From Hamadaea sp013361475 (GTDB lineage: Bacteria > Actinomycetota > Actinomycetes > Mycobacteriales > Micromonosporaceae): 64,000 nucleotides of DNA. The notes below the pieces were generated by a model. It saw only the letters and a program-made list of their open reading frames with translations. It was not told the origin of the DNA and ran no database searches. The DNA is taken from contig NZ_JBFAHM010000008.1 of the NCBI RefSeq assembly GCF_040654195.1, positions 62,001 to 126,000 on the forward strand. The letters run 5' to 3'. This document shows, piece after piece, positions 48,365 to 56,559 of this stretch (within the stretch, counting starts at the first letter, position 1; the number at the start of each line of letters is the position of its first letter). The position numbers and the translations under genes were made by a program.

Positions 48365-50164
48365 ATGAGACGAGTGCTGAGCGTTCTCGGCACCATCGCG
48401 TTGCTGATCACGGGGCCGCTGCCGGCTCGGGCCGCCACCGAGCAGGGGAGCGGCACAGTCCTGGCGACCGGGGACCGCGTCACCATGGTCGACGGCGTAC
48501 CCGTCGTGCAGCCGGGTCCCGGCCGCGACAAGGTGCCGTTCGTGACCCGCGTCGCGGGCGGACGCGTACGCGTGGCGGCGGCCGACGCCTTGGCTTCCCC
48601 GGCGACCTTCACCTTGCCCGCTGCGAAGACCCCCGCTGCGAAGACCCTCGCTGCGAAGACCCCCGCTGCGAAGACCGTTGCGCCCGAGCCGGCGGTCACC
48701 ACGACTTACCAGGTCACATTCGTCCACATCGGATTCGATGGATTGGCCGCGACCGACTATCAGACCTCGTTGCTGTCGGAGGACTTCGCCACCTACTACG
48801 ACGTCTTCCCGCGCGGGTCGGCGACGATCGAGGTACCGGCCGGGGTCTACCTGCTCGACGGCTTCATCGTCGGCGGCGACTCGACGGGCATGAAGGCAGC
48901 CGAGCTGGTCCAGCCACGGTTCACGGTCGCTGGGGACACCACGGTGGTGCTCGACGCGCGTAGCGCCAAACCCAGTTCGCTGACCGTGCCGGACGCCACC
49001 GCCCAGGTGGCGATGGCGTCGGCGCACTACACGTACACGAACGCGGCCGGGCTTCAGACCGAGGGCGGGGTGTTCACGGGCGGCTGGAACTCGCTCTACA
49101 CGGCGCACCTCGGCGCGGACGTGCCAGGCTTCGCCTCCTCGATCGCGGGCCAGTGGATCACCCCGTCCGGCGGCGAGGCGTACGCCGTGCGCTACAACCA
49201 GGACGGCCGCATGATCTCCGGTTACCACCGGGATACGCAGCCGGCTGAACTGGCGACGGTCACCACCACCTTTGCCGGCGGCAACGATCCGGGCCTGGCC
49301 GTCGACTGGTACGCCGTCAGCCGCCTGCCCGGCGAGGAGACGCACGCGGCGGCGGTCGCGTACGCGGCGCCGGTCCCGGGGACGATCGTGCGGCACTTCA
49401 ACGGCGAGGGGCCGACGCAGTGGCGTACGCGGGTCTACGAGAGCTGGGGCGAGTGCTTCGGCTGCGCTGTCACGACCGGGGCGTGGACGGCGTACCGGGG
49501 CGGGGCGTCGGTCGCGGAGACGTTCAACGGTGCCGTCGTATCGCCGTCGCTGCCCGGTCCGGAGGTCACCTGGCACTCGGGCGTCCGTCGGACCGGCGAC
49601 ACGATCGCGGTCGACCTCCCCATGTACGCCGACGGCGCGGGCCACCCCGGCGACAGCGGGGACACGGGGTCCACAGTGCTCTATCGCGACGGCGTCGAGA
49701 CCGGCCGGGAGGAGTGGGGCGGGGCGGGCGCGTTCGCCGTCCCGGCGGTCGACGCCCGCTATCGCCTGGTCGCGCAGAGCCACCGGGGCACCCCGTACGC
49801 CCTGTCCACCGACGTCACAGCGGCGTGGGAGTTCCGTTCGGCGTACGCCCCGAGCCGAGTCCTGCCGCTGTGGGAGATCCGGTTCGCGCCGCGGTTGGAC
49901 GACCGGAACACCGCACTGAGCCGGGATCTGGTGATGCCGGTGCGACTCACGCCCGCACCGGGTGCCCGGGTCGGTGCGATTCGGGACGTGACGGTTGACG
50001 TCTCGGTCGACGACGGAGCCACCTGGACGTGTGCCCCGTACGCCGCGGGCCTCGCCCTCGTACGCCATCCGGCCGGGCACGGCTTCGTGTCCCTACGCGG
50101 CTCGGTACGCGACAGCGACGGCAACAGCGCCACTCTGACAGTGATCCGGGCCTACCGGTACTGA
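48365..50164 (+). CDS. secreted protein resembling S8-peptidase flanking domains
   Basis: A 599-residue exported protein with a signal peptide (MRRVLSVLGTIALLITGPLP, cut after ARA). The following block GTVLATGDRVTMVDGVPVV and RVRVAAADAL are typical of the propeptide region of actinobacterial subtilases, and the C-terminal part resembles their beta-rich tail domains. The Asp/His/Ser catalytic domain itself is absent. Four AAKTP repeats (about residues 85-104) form a flexible linker. ACGGAG precedes the ATG. It could be a domesticated or non-catalytic relative. Confidence 0.75.
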   Translation: MRRVLSVLGTIALLITGPLPARAATEQGSGTVLATGDRVTMVDGVPVVQPGPGRDKVPFVTRVAGGRVRVAAADALASPATFTLPAAKTPAAKTLAAKTPAAKTVAPEPAVTTTYQVTFVHIGFDGLAATDYQTSLLSEDFATYYDVFPRGSATIEVPAGVYLLDGFIVGGDSTGMKAAELVQPRFTVAGDTTVVLDARSAKPSSLTVPDATAQVAMASAHYTYTNAAGLQTEGGVFTGGWNSLYTAHLGADVPGFASSIAGQWITPSGGEAYAVRYNQDGRMISGYHRDTQPAELATVTTTFAGGNDPGLAVDWYAVSRLPGEETHAAAVAYAAPVPGTIVRHFNGEGPTQWRTRVYESWGECFGCAVTTGAWTAYRGGASVAETFNGAVVSPSLPGPEVTWHSGVRRTGDTIAVDLPMYADGAGHPGDSGDTGSTVLYRDGVETGREEWGGAGAFAVPAVDARYRLVAQSHRGTPYALSTDVTAAWEFRSAYAPSRVLPLWEIRFAPRLDDRNTALSRDLVMPVRLTPAPGARVGAIRDVTVDVSVDDGATWTCAPYAAGLALVRHPAGHGFVSLRGSVRDSDGNSATLTVIRAYRY

Positions 50165-50193
50165 GTGTCGGCGGGCGGGAGCAGAATGGGGCG

Positions 50194-50676
50194 GTGAGTC
50201 TCCGTGATCTTCCGCCCGCCGCCCGGTCGATGGCGGCCGCGGCGAGCGCCGCGGTCGCGGCAGCGCGGGCCGCCGACGCCGACGAACTGCGAACCGCGGC
50301 CGCCGACCTGGCCGCGTTCGACCCCTCGGCCGTCGGGCCGCTGCTCGGCGACGTGCTACGGATGCTGCTGGAGGAGACCCACCCCGACGGGCTGGACGCC
50401 GACGATCTCCGGGCGGTGCTCGAGACGACCACCAAGGCCGCGCTCGCCTGGCTGCCCGAGGCCGACCCCGAAGTGCTTCTCGTGATCCTGGCCGGTGCGC
50501 TGGGCGTACATCCGGAGGAAGCGGATGGGATCGCGCGGCCGGGAGCGCGCGCCGTGGCCCTGCACGCCCCGGTGATGATCGCCGATCTGCTGGCCGGCAC
50601 CCGCCGCGGCCTGGACTTCTACCTGGTAGCCGCGTTCCGCGAGATGGCCCGGTCGCAGACGATGGAGGCCCCGTAG
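50194..50676 (+). CDS. hypothetical helical protein
   Basis: A 160-residue acidic, Ala-rich helical protein starting MSLRDLPPAARSMAAAAS. It contains repeated short helices (LLGDVLRMLLEE, LLVILAGALGVHP). There is no signal peptide or catalytic motif, and I do not recognise a family. The GTG start lies 29 bases after the upstream stop, with a GGGG stretch at a fair distance. It is followed by the isochorismatase gene. Confidence 0.6.
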   Translation: MSLRDLPPAARSMAAAASAAVAAARAADADELRTAAADLAAFDPSAVGPLLGDVLRMLLEETHPDGLDADDLRAVLETTTKAALAWLPEADPEVLLVILAGALGVHPEEADGIARPGARAVALHAPVMIADLLAGTRRGLDFYLVAAFREMARSQTMEAP

Positions 50677-50750
50677 CTTGACCGGATCGGTCCGGTGCGC
50701 GGCATGATGGTGCCTGACGCCGTCCGGCGTCCGCGGGCAGGATCAGGGGC

Positions 50751-51338
50751 ATGAAGAAGCGAGCACTCATCGTCATCGACGTTCAGGAGTCGTTCCGGCA
50801 GCGGCCGATCTGGGCCGCCAGCTCGAATCCGGAGATCGCCAAGCAGGTCTCCCGGTTGGCCGAAACGTTCCGGGCGAACGGCGAGCAGATCGTCTGGGTC
50901 CTCCACGAGGAGCCGGGCTCCGGCACGGTCTTCGATCCGGCCCTCGGATTCGTGCGGCTGTTCGAGGGACTCGTCCCCGCCGACGGCGAGCCGATCCTGC
51001 GGAAGACCTCGCACAACGCGTTCACCACGACGAACCTTCAGCAGCGTCTGGTCGAGGCCGGGATCGGCGAGGTCGTGGTCTGCGGGATCCGCACCGAACA
51101 GTGCGTCGAGACGACCGCCCGGGTCGCCTCCGACCTCGGGTACGCCGTGACCTTCGTGATCGACGCGACCGCCACCAACCCGATCGAGCACCGCGACGCC
51201 CCGGCAGGCCGGTCGGTCGAGGAGATCTCGGCCGACCCACGCACGCTGGGCGTCGACGAGATCCTGGCCCGCACCGAATACGCGCTGAGCGGCCGGTTCG
51301 CCACGATCGCCACGGTCGAGGAGCTGACCGGCGCGTGA
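50751..51338 (+). CDS. isochorismatase-like cysteine hydrolase
   Basis: A 195-residue hydrolase with the Asp-Lys-Cys triad: Asp10 (IVIDVQESF), Lys85 (LRKTSHNAF) and Cys118 (RTEQCVETT). The family includes isochorismatases, nicotinamidases and other amide hydrolases; the substrate is not clear. The stop overlaps the GTG of a GlxA-type regulator gene by four bases, a pairing seen often, where the regulator controls the hydrolase. Confidence 0.92.
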   Translation: MKKRALIVIDVQESFRQRPIWAASSNPEIAKQVSRLAETFRANGEQIVWVLHEEPGSGTVFDPALGFVRLFEGLVPADGEPILRKTSHNAFTTTNLQQRLVEAGIGEVVVCGIRTEQCVETTARVASDLGYAVTFVIDATATNPIEHRDAPAGRSVEEISADPRTLGVDEILARTEYALSGRFATIATVEELTGA

Positions 51339-52243
51339 CCACCGTCGTCTTCCTGCTCGCCCCCGGCGTGCACCTGCTGGACCTGGCCGGACCGGCGCAG
51401 GCGTTCTCGTCCGCCGCCGACTTCGGCGCGGACTACCGGCTGGCATACGTGGGCGAGCAGGAGGGCGTGGCGGCCAACCAGGGATTGTCGCTGCTCGCGG
51501 GCGTCGAGTGGCCGGAGCTGACCGCCGACGACCTCGTGGTGGTGCCCGGCTGGAAGGCGGCCTCGGCACACAACCGGGACAAGTTCCGCCCGGCGACACT
51601 GGAACGGCTGCGGGAGCACCACCGTCGAGGTGGGACGGTCGCGTCGGTCTGCGCGGGCGCGTTCGCCCTCGGCGAGGCGGGCCTGTTGGACGGCCGTCGC
51701 TGCACGACCCACCACGACCTCCAGGACGAGCTCGCCGCGGTCTACCGCCGGGCCGGCGTCGTGCGCGACGTGCTCTACGTCGTGGACGGCCGCGTCGTCA
51801 CCTCGGCCGGCATCGCCAGCGGCATCGACCTGGCCCTGCACCTGCTCGCCCAGCGCCACGGCCCGGCCCTGGCCGCGCGGGTCGCCCGCGAGATGGTCGT
51901 GTACGCCCGGCGCAACGGCGACGAACGCCAGGAAAGCGCGATGCTGCGTCATCGGGCCCACGTGAACGACGCGGTGCACCGGGTCCAGGACGTCATCGAC
52001 TCCCGGTACGCCGACCGCCTGCCGTTGGCGGAACTGGCCGCGTCCGGCGGAGTCAGCGAGCGTACGCTCACCCGCCTGTTCGACCGGGTGCTCGGGCTGA
52101 CCCCGTTGCGGTATCAGCAACTGCTGCGAGTGGAACGCGCGGAGCACCTGATCGGGCACGGTGCGACCGTCGAGGCGGCGGCGCGGGCGGTCGGCTTCGA
52201 GGATGCCCGGATGCTGCGGCGGCTGCGCTCCCGCACCGCCTAG
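51335..52243 (+). CDS. GlxA family AraC-type transcriptional regulator
   Basis: A 302-residue protein with an N-terminal DJ-1/PfpI domain (VFLLAPGVHLLDLAGPAQAF, with the Cys elbow TVASVCAGAFALG) and a C-terminal AraC HTH (SGGVSERTLTRLFDRVLGLT and PLRYQQLLRVERAE). It would sense a small metabolite through the DJ-1 domain and activate the coupled isochorismatase-like gene. The last 20 residues of the second HTH are shorter than usual. Confidence 0.92.
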   Translation: MTTVVFLLAPGVHLLDLAGPAQAFSSAADFGADYRLAYVGEQEGVAANQGLSLLAGVEWPELTADDLVVVPGWKAASAHNRDKFRPATLERLREHHRRGGTVASVCAGAFALGEAGLLDGRRCTTHHDLQDELAAVYRRAGVVRDVLYVVDGRVVTSAGIASGIDLALHLLAQRHGPALAARVAREMVVYARRNGDERQESAMLRHRAHVNDAVHRVQDVIDSRYADRLPLAELAASGGVSERTLTRLFDRVLGLTPLRYQQLLRVERAEHLIGHGATVEAAARAVGFEDARMLRRLRSRTA

Positions 52244-52318
52244 CGTTCCGCCCTCGTCGGCGCTCGCCGATTCAGCGCGTTATCCGGGATGACGCGGCCT
52301 TCCGATCGGCCAGGAAGA

Positions 52319-52368
52319 TGATCTAGGCGATGAAGGGTCGTCGGGGCGACCATAACTCGCCAAGATCA
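52319..52368. terminator. two-part hairpin between convergent GlxA and LacI genes
   Basis: TGATCTAGGCGA (52319-52330) pairs with TCGCCAAGATCA (52357-52368) with one mismatch, and inside it GGTCG pairs with CGACC. The right arm overlaps the LacI stop codon. It likely ends both transcripts. Confidence 0.55.
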
Positions 52369-53373
52369 CCTAGGGCCCGCCGTGGGGCGGGTGCTGTCCC
52401 GGCGGACCAGGCTGACCGGGAACCGCACCCGGAGGCCGCTCGGCGGGACGCCGTCGAGCAACAGGCGGGTGGCGGCCGCGGCCATCTCCTCGACGGGCAG
52501 TCCCATCGTGGTCAGGGGCGGGTTGGTGCAGCTGGCGACGATGCTGTCGTCGAACCCGATGACGCTCACGTCGTCGGGTACGCGCCGCCCGCTCGCGGTG
52601 ATCGCCTGGATCGCCCCGGCGGCCATGAGGTCGCAGGCGACGAAGATGCCGTCGATGTCGGGGTGCCGCTCAAGCAGCCGCTGGGTCCCCTGGTAGCCGC
52701 CGTGGCGGTTGAAGTCCTCGTCGACGGTCAGCTCGGCGAGGCCGAACCGCTCGATCGCCTGCCGATGACCGGTACGCCGGTCGGTCGCGCACGGATTCAG
52801 GATCGGGCCGTGCACGGCGGCGATCCTCCGGCAGCCCAGCCGATACAGCTCCTCGATCGCGGCGTACGCCCCGCCGACGTTGTCGGCCGCCATCCCTGGA
52901 ACGACAGGGGAGGTGGGCACCATCGAAACGACCCGGCGGCACCGGCGATGGAACCGGGCCGCCAGGTCGGGCGGGACGTCGGCGAGCACCGCGCCGAGGG
53001 TGGAGTTCGCGGCGATCTCGTCGATGGCGTCGGCGGCGTTCTCCCAGCCGACGGCATGCAGTCGCAGCTGCGTGTTCACCCCGTCGAGGACGGGCACCAT
53101 GCCGGCCAGGACACGGCCGAAGTAGGGGTGGTTGCCCAGCCAGCCGGCGTCGGGGCAGCTGATCGCGACGACGTCCACGGCTCGCGTACGCCCGGAGGCC
53201 AGCGCCCGTGCGTGCTCGTCGGGCCGGTACCCCAGGGATGCGATGGCCGCCTCGACGCGAGCGCGTAACGGCGCGGCCACCCCGGGCGCGTTGTTGATCA
53301 CGCGGGATGCGGTTGCCCGCGACACTCCGGCGGCACGCCCCACGTCCTCGATCGTGGGCTTGAATTTGCTCAT
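52366..53373 (-). CDS. LacI family transcriptional regulator
   Basis: A 335-residue repressor. Residues 1-50 are the HTH (TIEDVGRAAGVSRATASRVI) with the hinge GYRPDEHARALASG, followed by a periplasmic-binding-protein-like sugar domain (GIFVACDLMAAGAIQAITAS, VSVIGFDDS). An operator, GAGAGCGCTCTC, lies 58-69 bp upstream, so it probably regulates itself. No sugar transporter or hydrolase gene is adjacent, so its main target lies elsewhere. Confidence 0.93.
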   Translation of the reverse strand: MSKFKPTIEDVGRAAGVSRATASRVINNAPGVAAPLRARVEAAIASLGYRPDEHARALASGRTRAVDVVAISCPDAGWLGNHPYFGRVLAGMVPVLDGVNTQLRLHAVGWENAADAIDEIAANSTLGAVLADVPPDLAARFHRRCRRVVSMVPTSPVVPGMAADNVGGAYAAIEELYRLGCRRIAAVHGPILNPCATDRRTGHRQAIERFGLAELTVDEDFNRHGGYQGTQRLLERHPDIDGIFVACDLMAAGAIQAITASGRRVPDDVSVIGFDDSIVASCTNPPLTTMGLPVEEMAAAATRLLLDGVPPSGLRVRFPVSLVRRDSTRPTAGPR

Positions 53374-53430
53374 CGGGCCTGGCCTCTCTGCCAAGCGGCT
53401 CGGGTATGCCGCAGGGAGAACGCTAGACCC

Positions 53431-53442
53431 GAGAGCGCTCTC
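53431..53442. promoter_or_regulatory. LacI-family operator
   Basis: GAGAGCGCTCTC is a perfect 12-bp palindrome with the central CG typical of LacI/GalR operators. It lies 58 bp upstream of the LacI gene start, between it and the end of the YdeI-like gene. Confidence 0.75.
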
Positions 53443-53452
53443 AGCAGAAGGG

Positions 53453-53890
53453 TCATTCGCCGCGCAGCATCGCGATCGCCTTCTCGATCCGCCGCGCCCG
53501 GGTCTCGGGCTTCTTCGCGCTCTCGATCGCCAGCACATGCTCGCGCTTATGGCTGTGCGCCAACCCCTCGTACGCCGCCCGAGCAGCCGGATCGGCGTCG
53601 AGCGCGCGGGCGAAGTCATCGGGTTCGACCACGACCCGGGGTTCGGCGTCGAGTTCCAGTGTGACCTCGACCTGTTCGCCGACGGTGACGCCGGCGGCCT
53701 GCCGGTTGGCGTTGCTCAGGCCGAGCAGGTTGCGCCCGCGCATGATGGCGACCCGGCTCTTCCAGGTATGCCCGTTGACCGTGATGATCACCGGCGGGCG
53801 TTTGCCGCCGCCGAGGGCTTCCACCACATCGGGCGGCACCTCCAGTCCGTGCATCGGTTCTGGCGGCTCGACGTACGTCCGAAACTTCAT
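53453..53890 (-). CDS. YdeI/OmpD-associated (DUF1905) family protein
   Basis: A 145-residue protein. Residues 1-90 form the small barrel domain DUF1905 (PPDVVEALGGGKRPPVIITV, TWKSRVAIMRG), and residues 95-145 the YdeI-type helical tail (DDFARALDADPAARAAYEGL, KKPETRARRIEKAIAML). It is cytoplasmic, with unknown function. The ATG at 53890 has a GGAAGGA site. A 27-bp hairpin lies just upstream, marking the end of the preceding VOC gene. Confidence 0.88.
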   Translation of the reverse strand: MKFRTYVEPPEPMHGLEVPPDVVEALGGGKRPPVIITVNGHTWKSRVAIMRGRNLLGLSNANRQAAGVTVGEQVEVTLELDAEPRVVVEPDDFARALDADPAARAAYEGLAHSHKREHVLAIESAKKPETRARRIEKAIAMLRGE

Positions 53891-53911
53891 GGCTTGAATC
53901 CTTCCGGCTTC

Positions 53912-53980
53912 TCCCGCTGGATCAGGGTTCCCGGTCGAATCTTGACCCAAGATTCGACCCAGATCCCTGATCCAGCGGGA
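53912..53980 (-). terminator. large two-stage hairpin after VOC gene
   Basis: TCCCGCTGGATCAGGG (53912-53927) pairs exactly with 53965-53980, then a symmetric 5/5 internal loop, then GGTCGAATCTT (53933-53943) pairs exactly with AAGATTCGACC (53949-53959) around GACCC. The 27 base pairs give a very stable structure between the VOC and YdeI-like genes, both leftward. Confidence 0.65.
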
Positions 53981-54019
53981 AATGGTGCGGCTAGCAAGGC
54001 GAGGCAGGTGAGGGGAGTG

Positions 54020-54412
54020 TCACTCGCCGTAGGTGGTGACCTTCCAGAGGTAGCCGTCCGGGTCGCTGAAGTAGCCGAAGTAGCCGCCCCACTGGGCGGA
54101 CGCCGCCTCCTTCACCACGCTGCCGCCGGCGGCGACCGCCTTGGCGATCGTCTCGTCGACCTCGGCTCGGGTGGCCGGATTGAAGTGGAACGAAGCGCCC
54201 CGGAACCCGGTTCCCTCGGCGGAGACACCGGCGTCCAGGGCCGCCGCGTCCCATTCGTAGAGCGCCAGCTGCGGCGTACCCTCGCCGAGGTTGAGCAGCG
54301 CGAAGTGCCGGGTGTCCTTCTCGATCTCGCAGCCCAGACCCTCGGCGTAGAACTTCTTGGCCCGGTCCAGGTCTCGTACGCCGAGCATCAGGGCGCTCAG
54401 GTGCAGGTGCAT
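54020..54412 (-). CDS. VOC (glyoxalase/bleomycin-resistance) family protein
   Basis: A 130-residue vicinal-oxygen-chelate protein with the two beta-alpha-beta-beta-beta modules (MLGVRDLDRAKKFYAEGLGC and the C-terminal FGYFSDPDGYLWKVT with a metal-ligand Glu/His pattern only partly kept). AAGGAG precedes the ATG. It is divergent from an ECF41-type sigma factor gene; sigma factors of that group often control an adjacent small enzyme gene, so this is a candidate target. Confidence 0.92.
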   Translation of the reverse strand: MHLHLSALMLGVRDLDRAKKFYAEGLGCEIEKDTRHFALLNLGEGTPQLALYEWDAAALDAGVSAEGTGFRGASFHFNPATRAEVDETIAKAVAAGGSVVKEAASAQWGGYFGYFSDPDGYLWKVTTYGE

Positions 54413-54436
54413 GGGTTTCTCCTTGTAGGTTCCGGA

Positions 54437-54463
54437 TGTCACATCGGCTGGATCTCGCCGGTC
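54437..54463 (+). promoter_or_regulatory. ECF41-type promoter upstream of sigma gene
   Basis: TGTCACA (54437-54443) followed by 16 bases and GGTC (54460-54463) nearly equals the known ECF41 promoter TGTCACA-N16-CGTC. It points toward the sigma gene starting at 54499, which predicts autoregulation. Confidence 0.65.
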
Positions 54464-54498
54464 ATTCGGTATGACAGGGGAGAACGGAGGAACGTGAC

Positions 54499-55347
54499 AT
54501 GGCCGAGCAGGAGTGGCTCAACGAGCAGTTCGCCGAGCATCAGGACCGGCTGCGGGCGGTGGCGTACCGGATGCTGCGCTCGTCGAGCGATGCCGAGGAC
54601 GCGGTGCAGGAAGCGTGGCTGCGGGTGAGCCGGGCCGACACCGCCCAGGTGGAGAACCCGGCGGGCTGGCTGACCACCGTCGTCGCCCGGGTCTGCCTCA
54701 ACATGCTGGAATCCCGCCGTACGCGACGCGAGGACCCGGCCGGAGCGCTGCCGCCCGAGCAGGACGAGCCGGCGGTGCCGACCGGCTCGGCCGGTCCCGA
54801 GGACGAGGCGCTGCTGGCGGACTCGGTCGGCGTCGCGCTGCTGGTGGTGCTGGACACGCTGACCCCCGCCGAGCGGCTGGCGTTCGTCATGCACGACGTC
54901 TTCGACGTCTCGTTCGCCGAGATCGGCACGATCCTCGACCGGTCGCCCGTCGCGGCACGTCAGCTCGCCAGCCGGGCCCGGCGCCGGGTGCAGGGCGCGG
55001 CGGCCGCGTCCGACGCCGCCCGATCGCGTAAGCGCGAGGTCATCGCGGCGTTCCTGGCGGCTTCCCGCGCCGGGGACTTCACCGCGCTCGTCGAGCTGCT
55101 GGATCCCGACGCGGTGGCCGGCGACGCCCAAGGGGCTCAGGCGGTCGCGGCGATGTTCTCCGGGCGGGCTCAGGCCGCCGTGCTCGCGCTGGTCGACGGC
55201 GTGCCGGCGGCGGTGTGGGCGCATCGTGGCCGGGCCAAGGCGGTCCTCGCGTTCACCTTCGACGACGGCAAGATCACCAACATCGAGTTCGAGACCGATG
55301 AGGACCGGCTGCGCGACCTCGACATCGTCCTGCTCGGCGTCGGCTGA
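54499..55347 (+). CDS. ECF41-type RNA polymerase sigma factor
   Basis: A 282-residue sigma-70 family protein. Region 2 is at 11-75 (YRMLRSSSDAEDAVQEAWLR), region 4 at about 105-160 (LTPAERLAFVMHDVFDVSFA), and residues 165-282 form a SnoaL-like extension that acts as a built-in regulator in the ECF41 group. The DGGGK loop typical of the extension is degenerate (VAGDAQGAQ). GGAGG precedes the ATG. No separate anti-sigma gene is nearby, as expected for this group. Confidence 0.9.
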   Translation: MAEQEWLNEQFAEHQDRLRAVAYRMLRSSSDAEDAVQEAWLRVSRADTAQVENPAGWLTTVVARVCLNMLESRRTRREDPAGALPPEQDEPAVPTGSAGPEDEALLADSVGVALLVVLDTLTPAERLAFVMHDVFDVSFAEIGTILDRSPVAARQLASRARRRVQGAAAASDAARSRKREVIAAFLAASRAGDFTALVELLDPDAVAGDAQGAQAVAAMFSGRAQAAVLALVDGVPAAVWAHRGRAKAVLAFTFDDGKITNIEFETDEDRLRDLDIVLLGVG

Positions 55348-55373
55348 GCCCCGACCGGCGGGAAGCAGCCGGG

Positions 55374-56336
55374 TCAGGGCTTGCCGTGTGCGAGGAAGGC
55401 CGCCAGGCCGTCGAGCATCCGGCCCAAGCCGAACTCGAACAGCTTGTCCAGATCGAAGTCGAAGTCGACGTTCTTGGTGAACTCGAAGAACCGCTTCAGG
55501 TGCCCGGCGCTCACGAAGTCGTGGAAGGCCTGTTCCTGGGTCTGCATCCATTCGTCCTCGGTCAGCCCGGTCTCGCGCTGGGCCTCCTGCTCCGGTTCGA
55601 AGGCGGTGGCGATGCCGCGGACGAAGCTGAACATCGTGATGTGGATGAGCATGCGGGTCAGCATGTCGAGGTCTTCGTCGTCGAACGCGCCGAGGATCCA
55701 CTCCGTGTGCTGGAGCGCGTTCGGGGCCAGTTGGGGCCGGGTCAGCGACAACACCGGGGCGAGCCACGGATGCCGGTGGAACAGCCGCCATTGGAGGCGG
55801 GCGGCCAATTCGAGCTGGGCGCGCCAGCCGGCCGGGCGTTCGGGCGGGAAGTTGTCCTCGCCCATGACGATATCGATCATGTGCAGGATCAGGTCGTCCT
55901 TGCTGGGCACGTAGCGGTACAGCGACATCGTCGCCGCCCCGAGTTCGGCCGCGATGCGGCGCATCGAGACCTCGTTCATCCCTTCGGCGTCGGCGATCTC
56001 GACCGCCTTGCGGACGATCTTGTCGCGGGTCAGCTCGCCTTCGGACCGCCGGGCCGAGGCCCGTGAAGCCGCCGCGTTCGTGGTCTCGGAGTTCGAGGCC
56101 GCCGTGTTCGCCAGGGCCCCGTCGATGTTCGCGACGATGGTGCCGATCCCGGGCACGACGGTGACGACGCCGTCCTGCTGGAGCACGGCGAGCACCTTGG
56201 TCGCGGTCGCCAGCGCCACACCCCATTCGCGGGTGATCGCGCGCGCGGACGGCACTCGGTGCCCCGGTTGCAGCTCCCCGGTGGCGATGCGGTGCCGGAT
56301 CTGGTCGGCGATGCGCTGGTAGGGCGGGACGCTCAC
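55374..56336 (-). CDS. GntR-TetR fusion transcriptional regulator
   Basis: A 320-residue protein with two DNA-binding modules. Residues 1-75 are a GntR winged helix (YQRIADQIRHRIATGELQPG, then VPGIGTIVANI), and residues 100-150 a TetR helix-turn-helix (SEGELTRDKIVRKAVEIADA, MNEVSMRRIAAELGAATMSL), followed by a TetR-type C-terminal domain. Both modules look intact. Fusions of this kind occur in actinobacteria. GGAGGA precedes the GTG. It is divergent from an FAD monooxygenase gene across several CTAG-containing sites. Confidence 0.9.
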   Translation of the reverse strand: MSVPPYQRIADQIRHRIATGELQPGHRVPSARAITREWGVALATATKVLAVLQQDGVVTVVPGIGTIVANIDGALANTAASNSETTNAAASRASARRSEGELTRDKIVRKAVEIADAEGMNEVSMRRIAAELGAATMSLYRYVPSKDDLILHMIDIVMGEDNFPPERPAGWRAQLELAARLQWRLFHRHPWLAPVLSLTRPQLAPNALQHTEWILGAFDDEDLDMLTRMLIHITMFSFVRGIATAFEPEQEAQRETGLTEDEWMQTQEQAFHDFVSAGHLKRFFEFTKNVDFDFDLDKLFEFGLGRMLDGLAAFLAHGKP

Positions 56337-56361
56337 GGCTCCTCCGTCACAAGTTCGGGCT

Positions 56362-56498
56362 GTACTAGTACACCACTGTCCGCCACCGGACTTTGCGTGG
56401 CCGCGTGTCGGTTCCCGGCAGCTCCACGCGTACCTCGGTGTTCTAGTACAGTGGTCAGCTGAAACGCCCGGTGTTCTAGGCACTTGCGCTGTTCTAGG
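56362..56498. promoter_or_regulatory. cluster of TGTNCTAG operator-like sites
   Basis: TGTACTAGTACA (56362-56373), TGTTCTAGTACA (56439-56450) and TGTTCTAGG at 56472-56480 and 56490-56498 share one core. The last lies inside the spacer of a promoter (TTGCGC 56484-56489, TATGGT 56508-56513) for the monooxygenase gene. A 13-bp palindrome TGTACAGCGTACA follows at 56527-56539. These are good candidates for binding by the fusion regulator. Confidence 0.65.
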
Positions 56499-56559
56499 GG
56501 GCGAACGTATGGTGTACGCATCACGATGTACAGCGTACACGAGACACCCTGGGGGAGTC

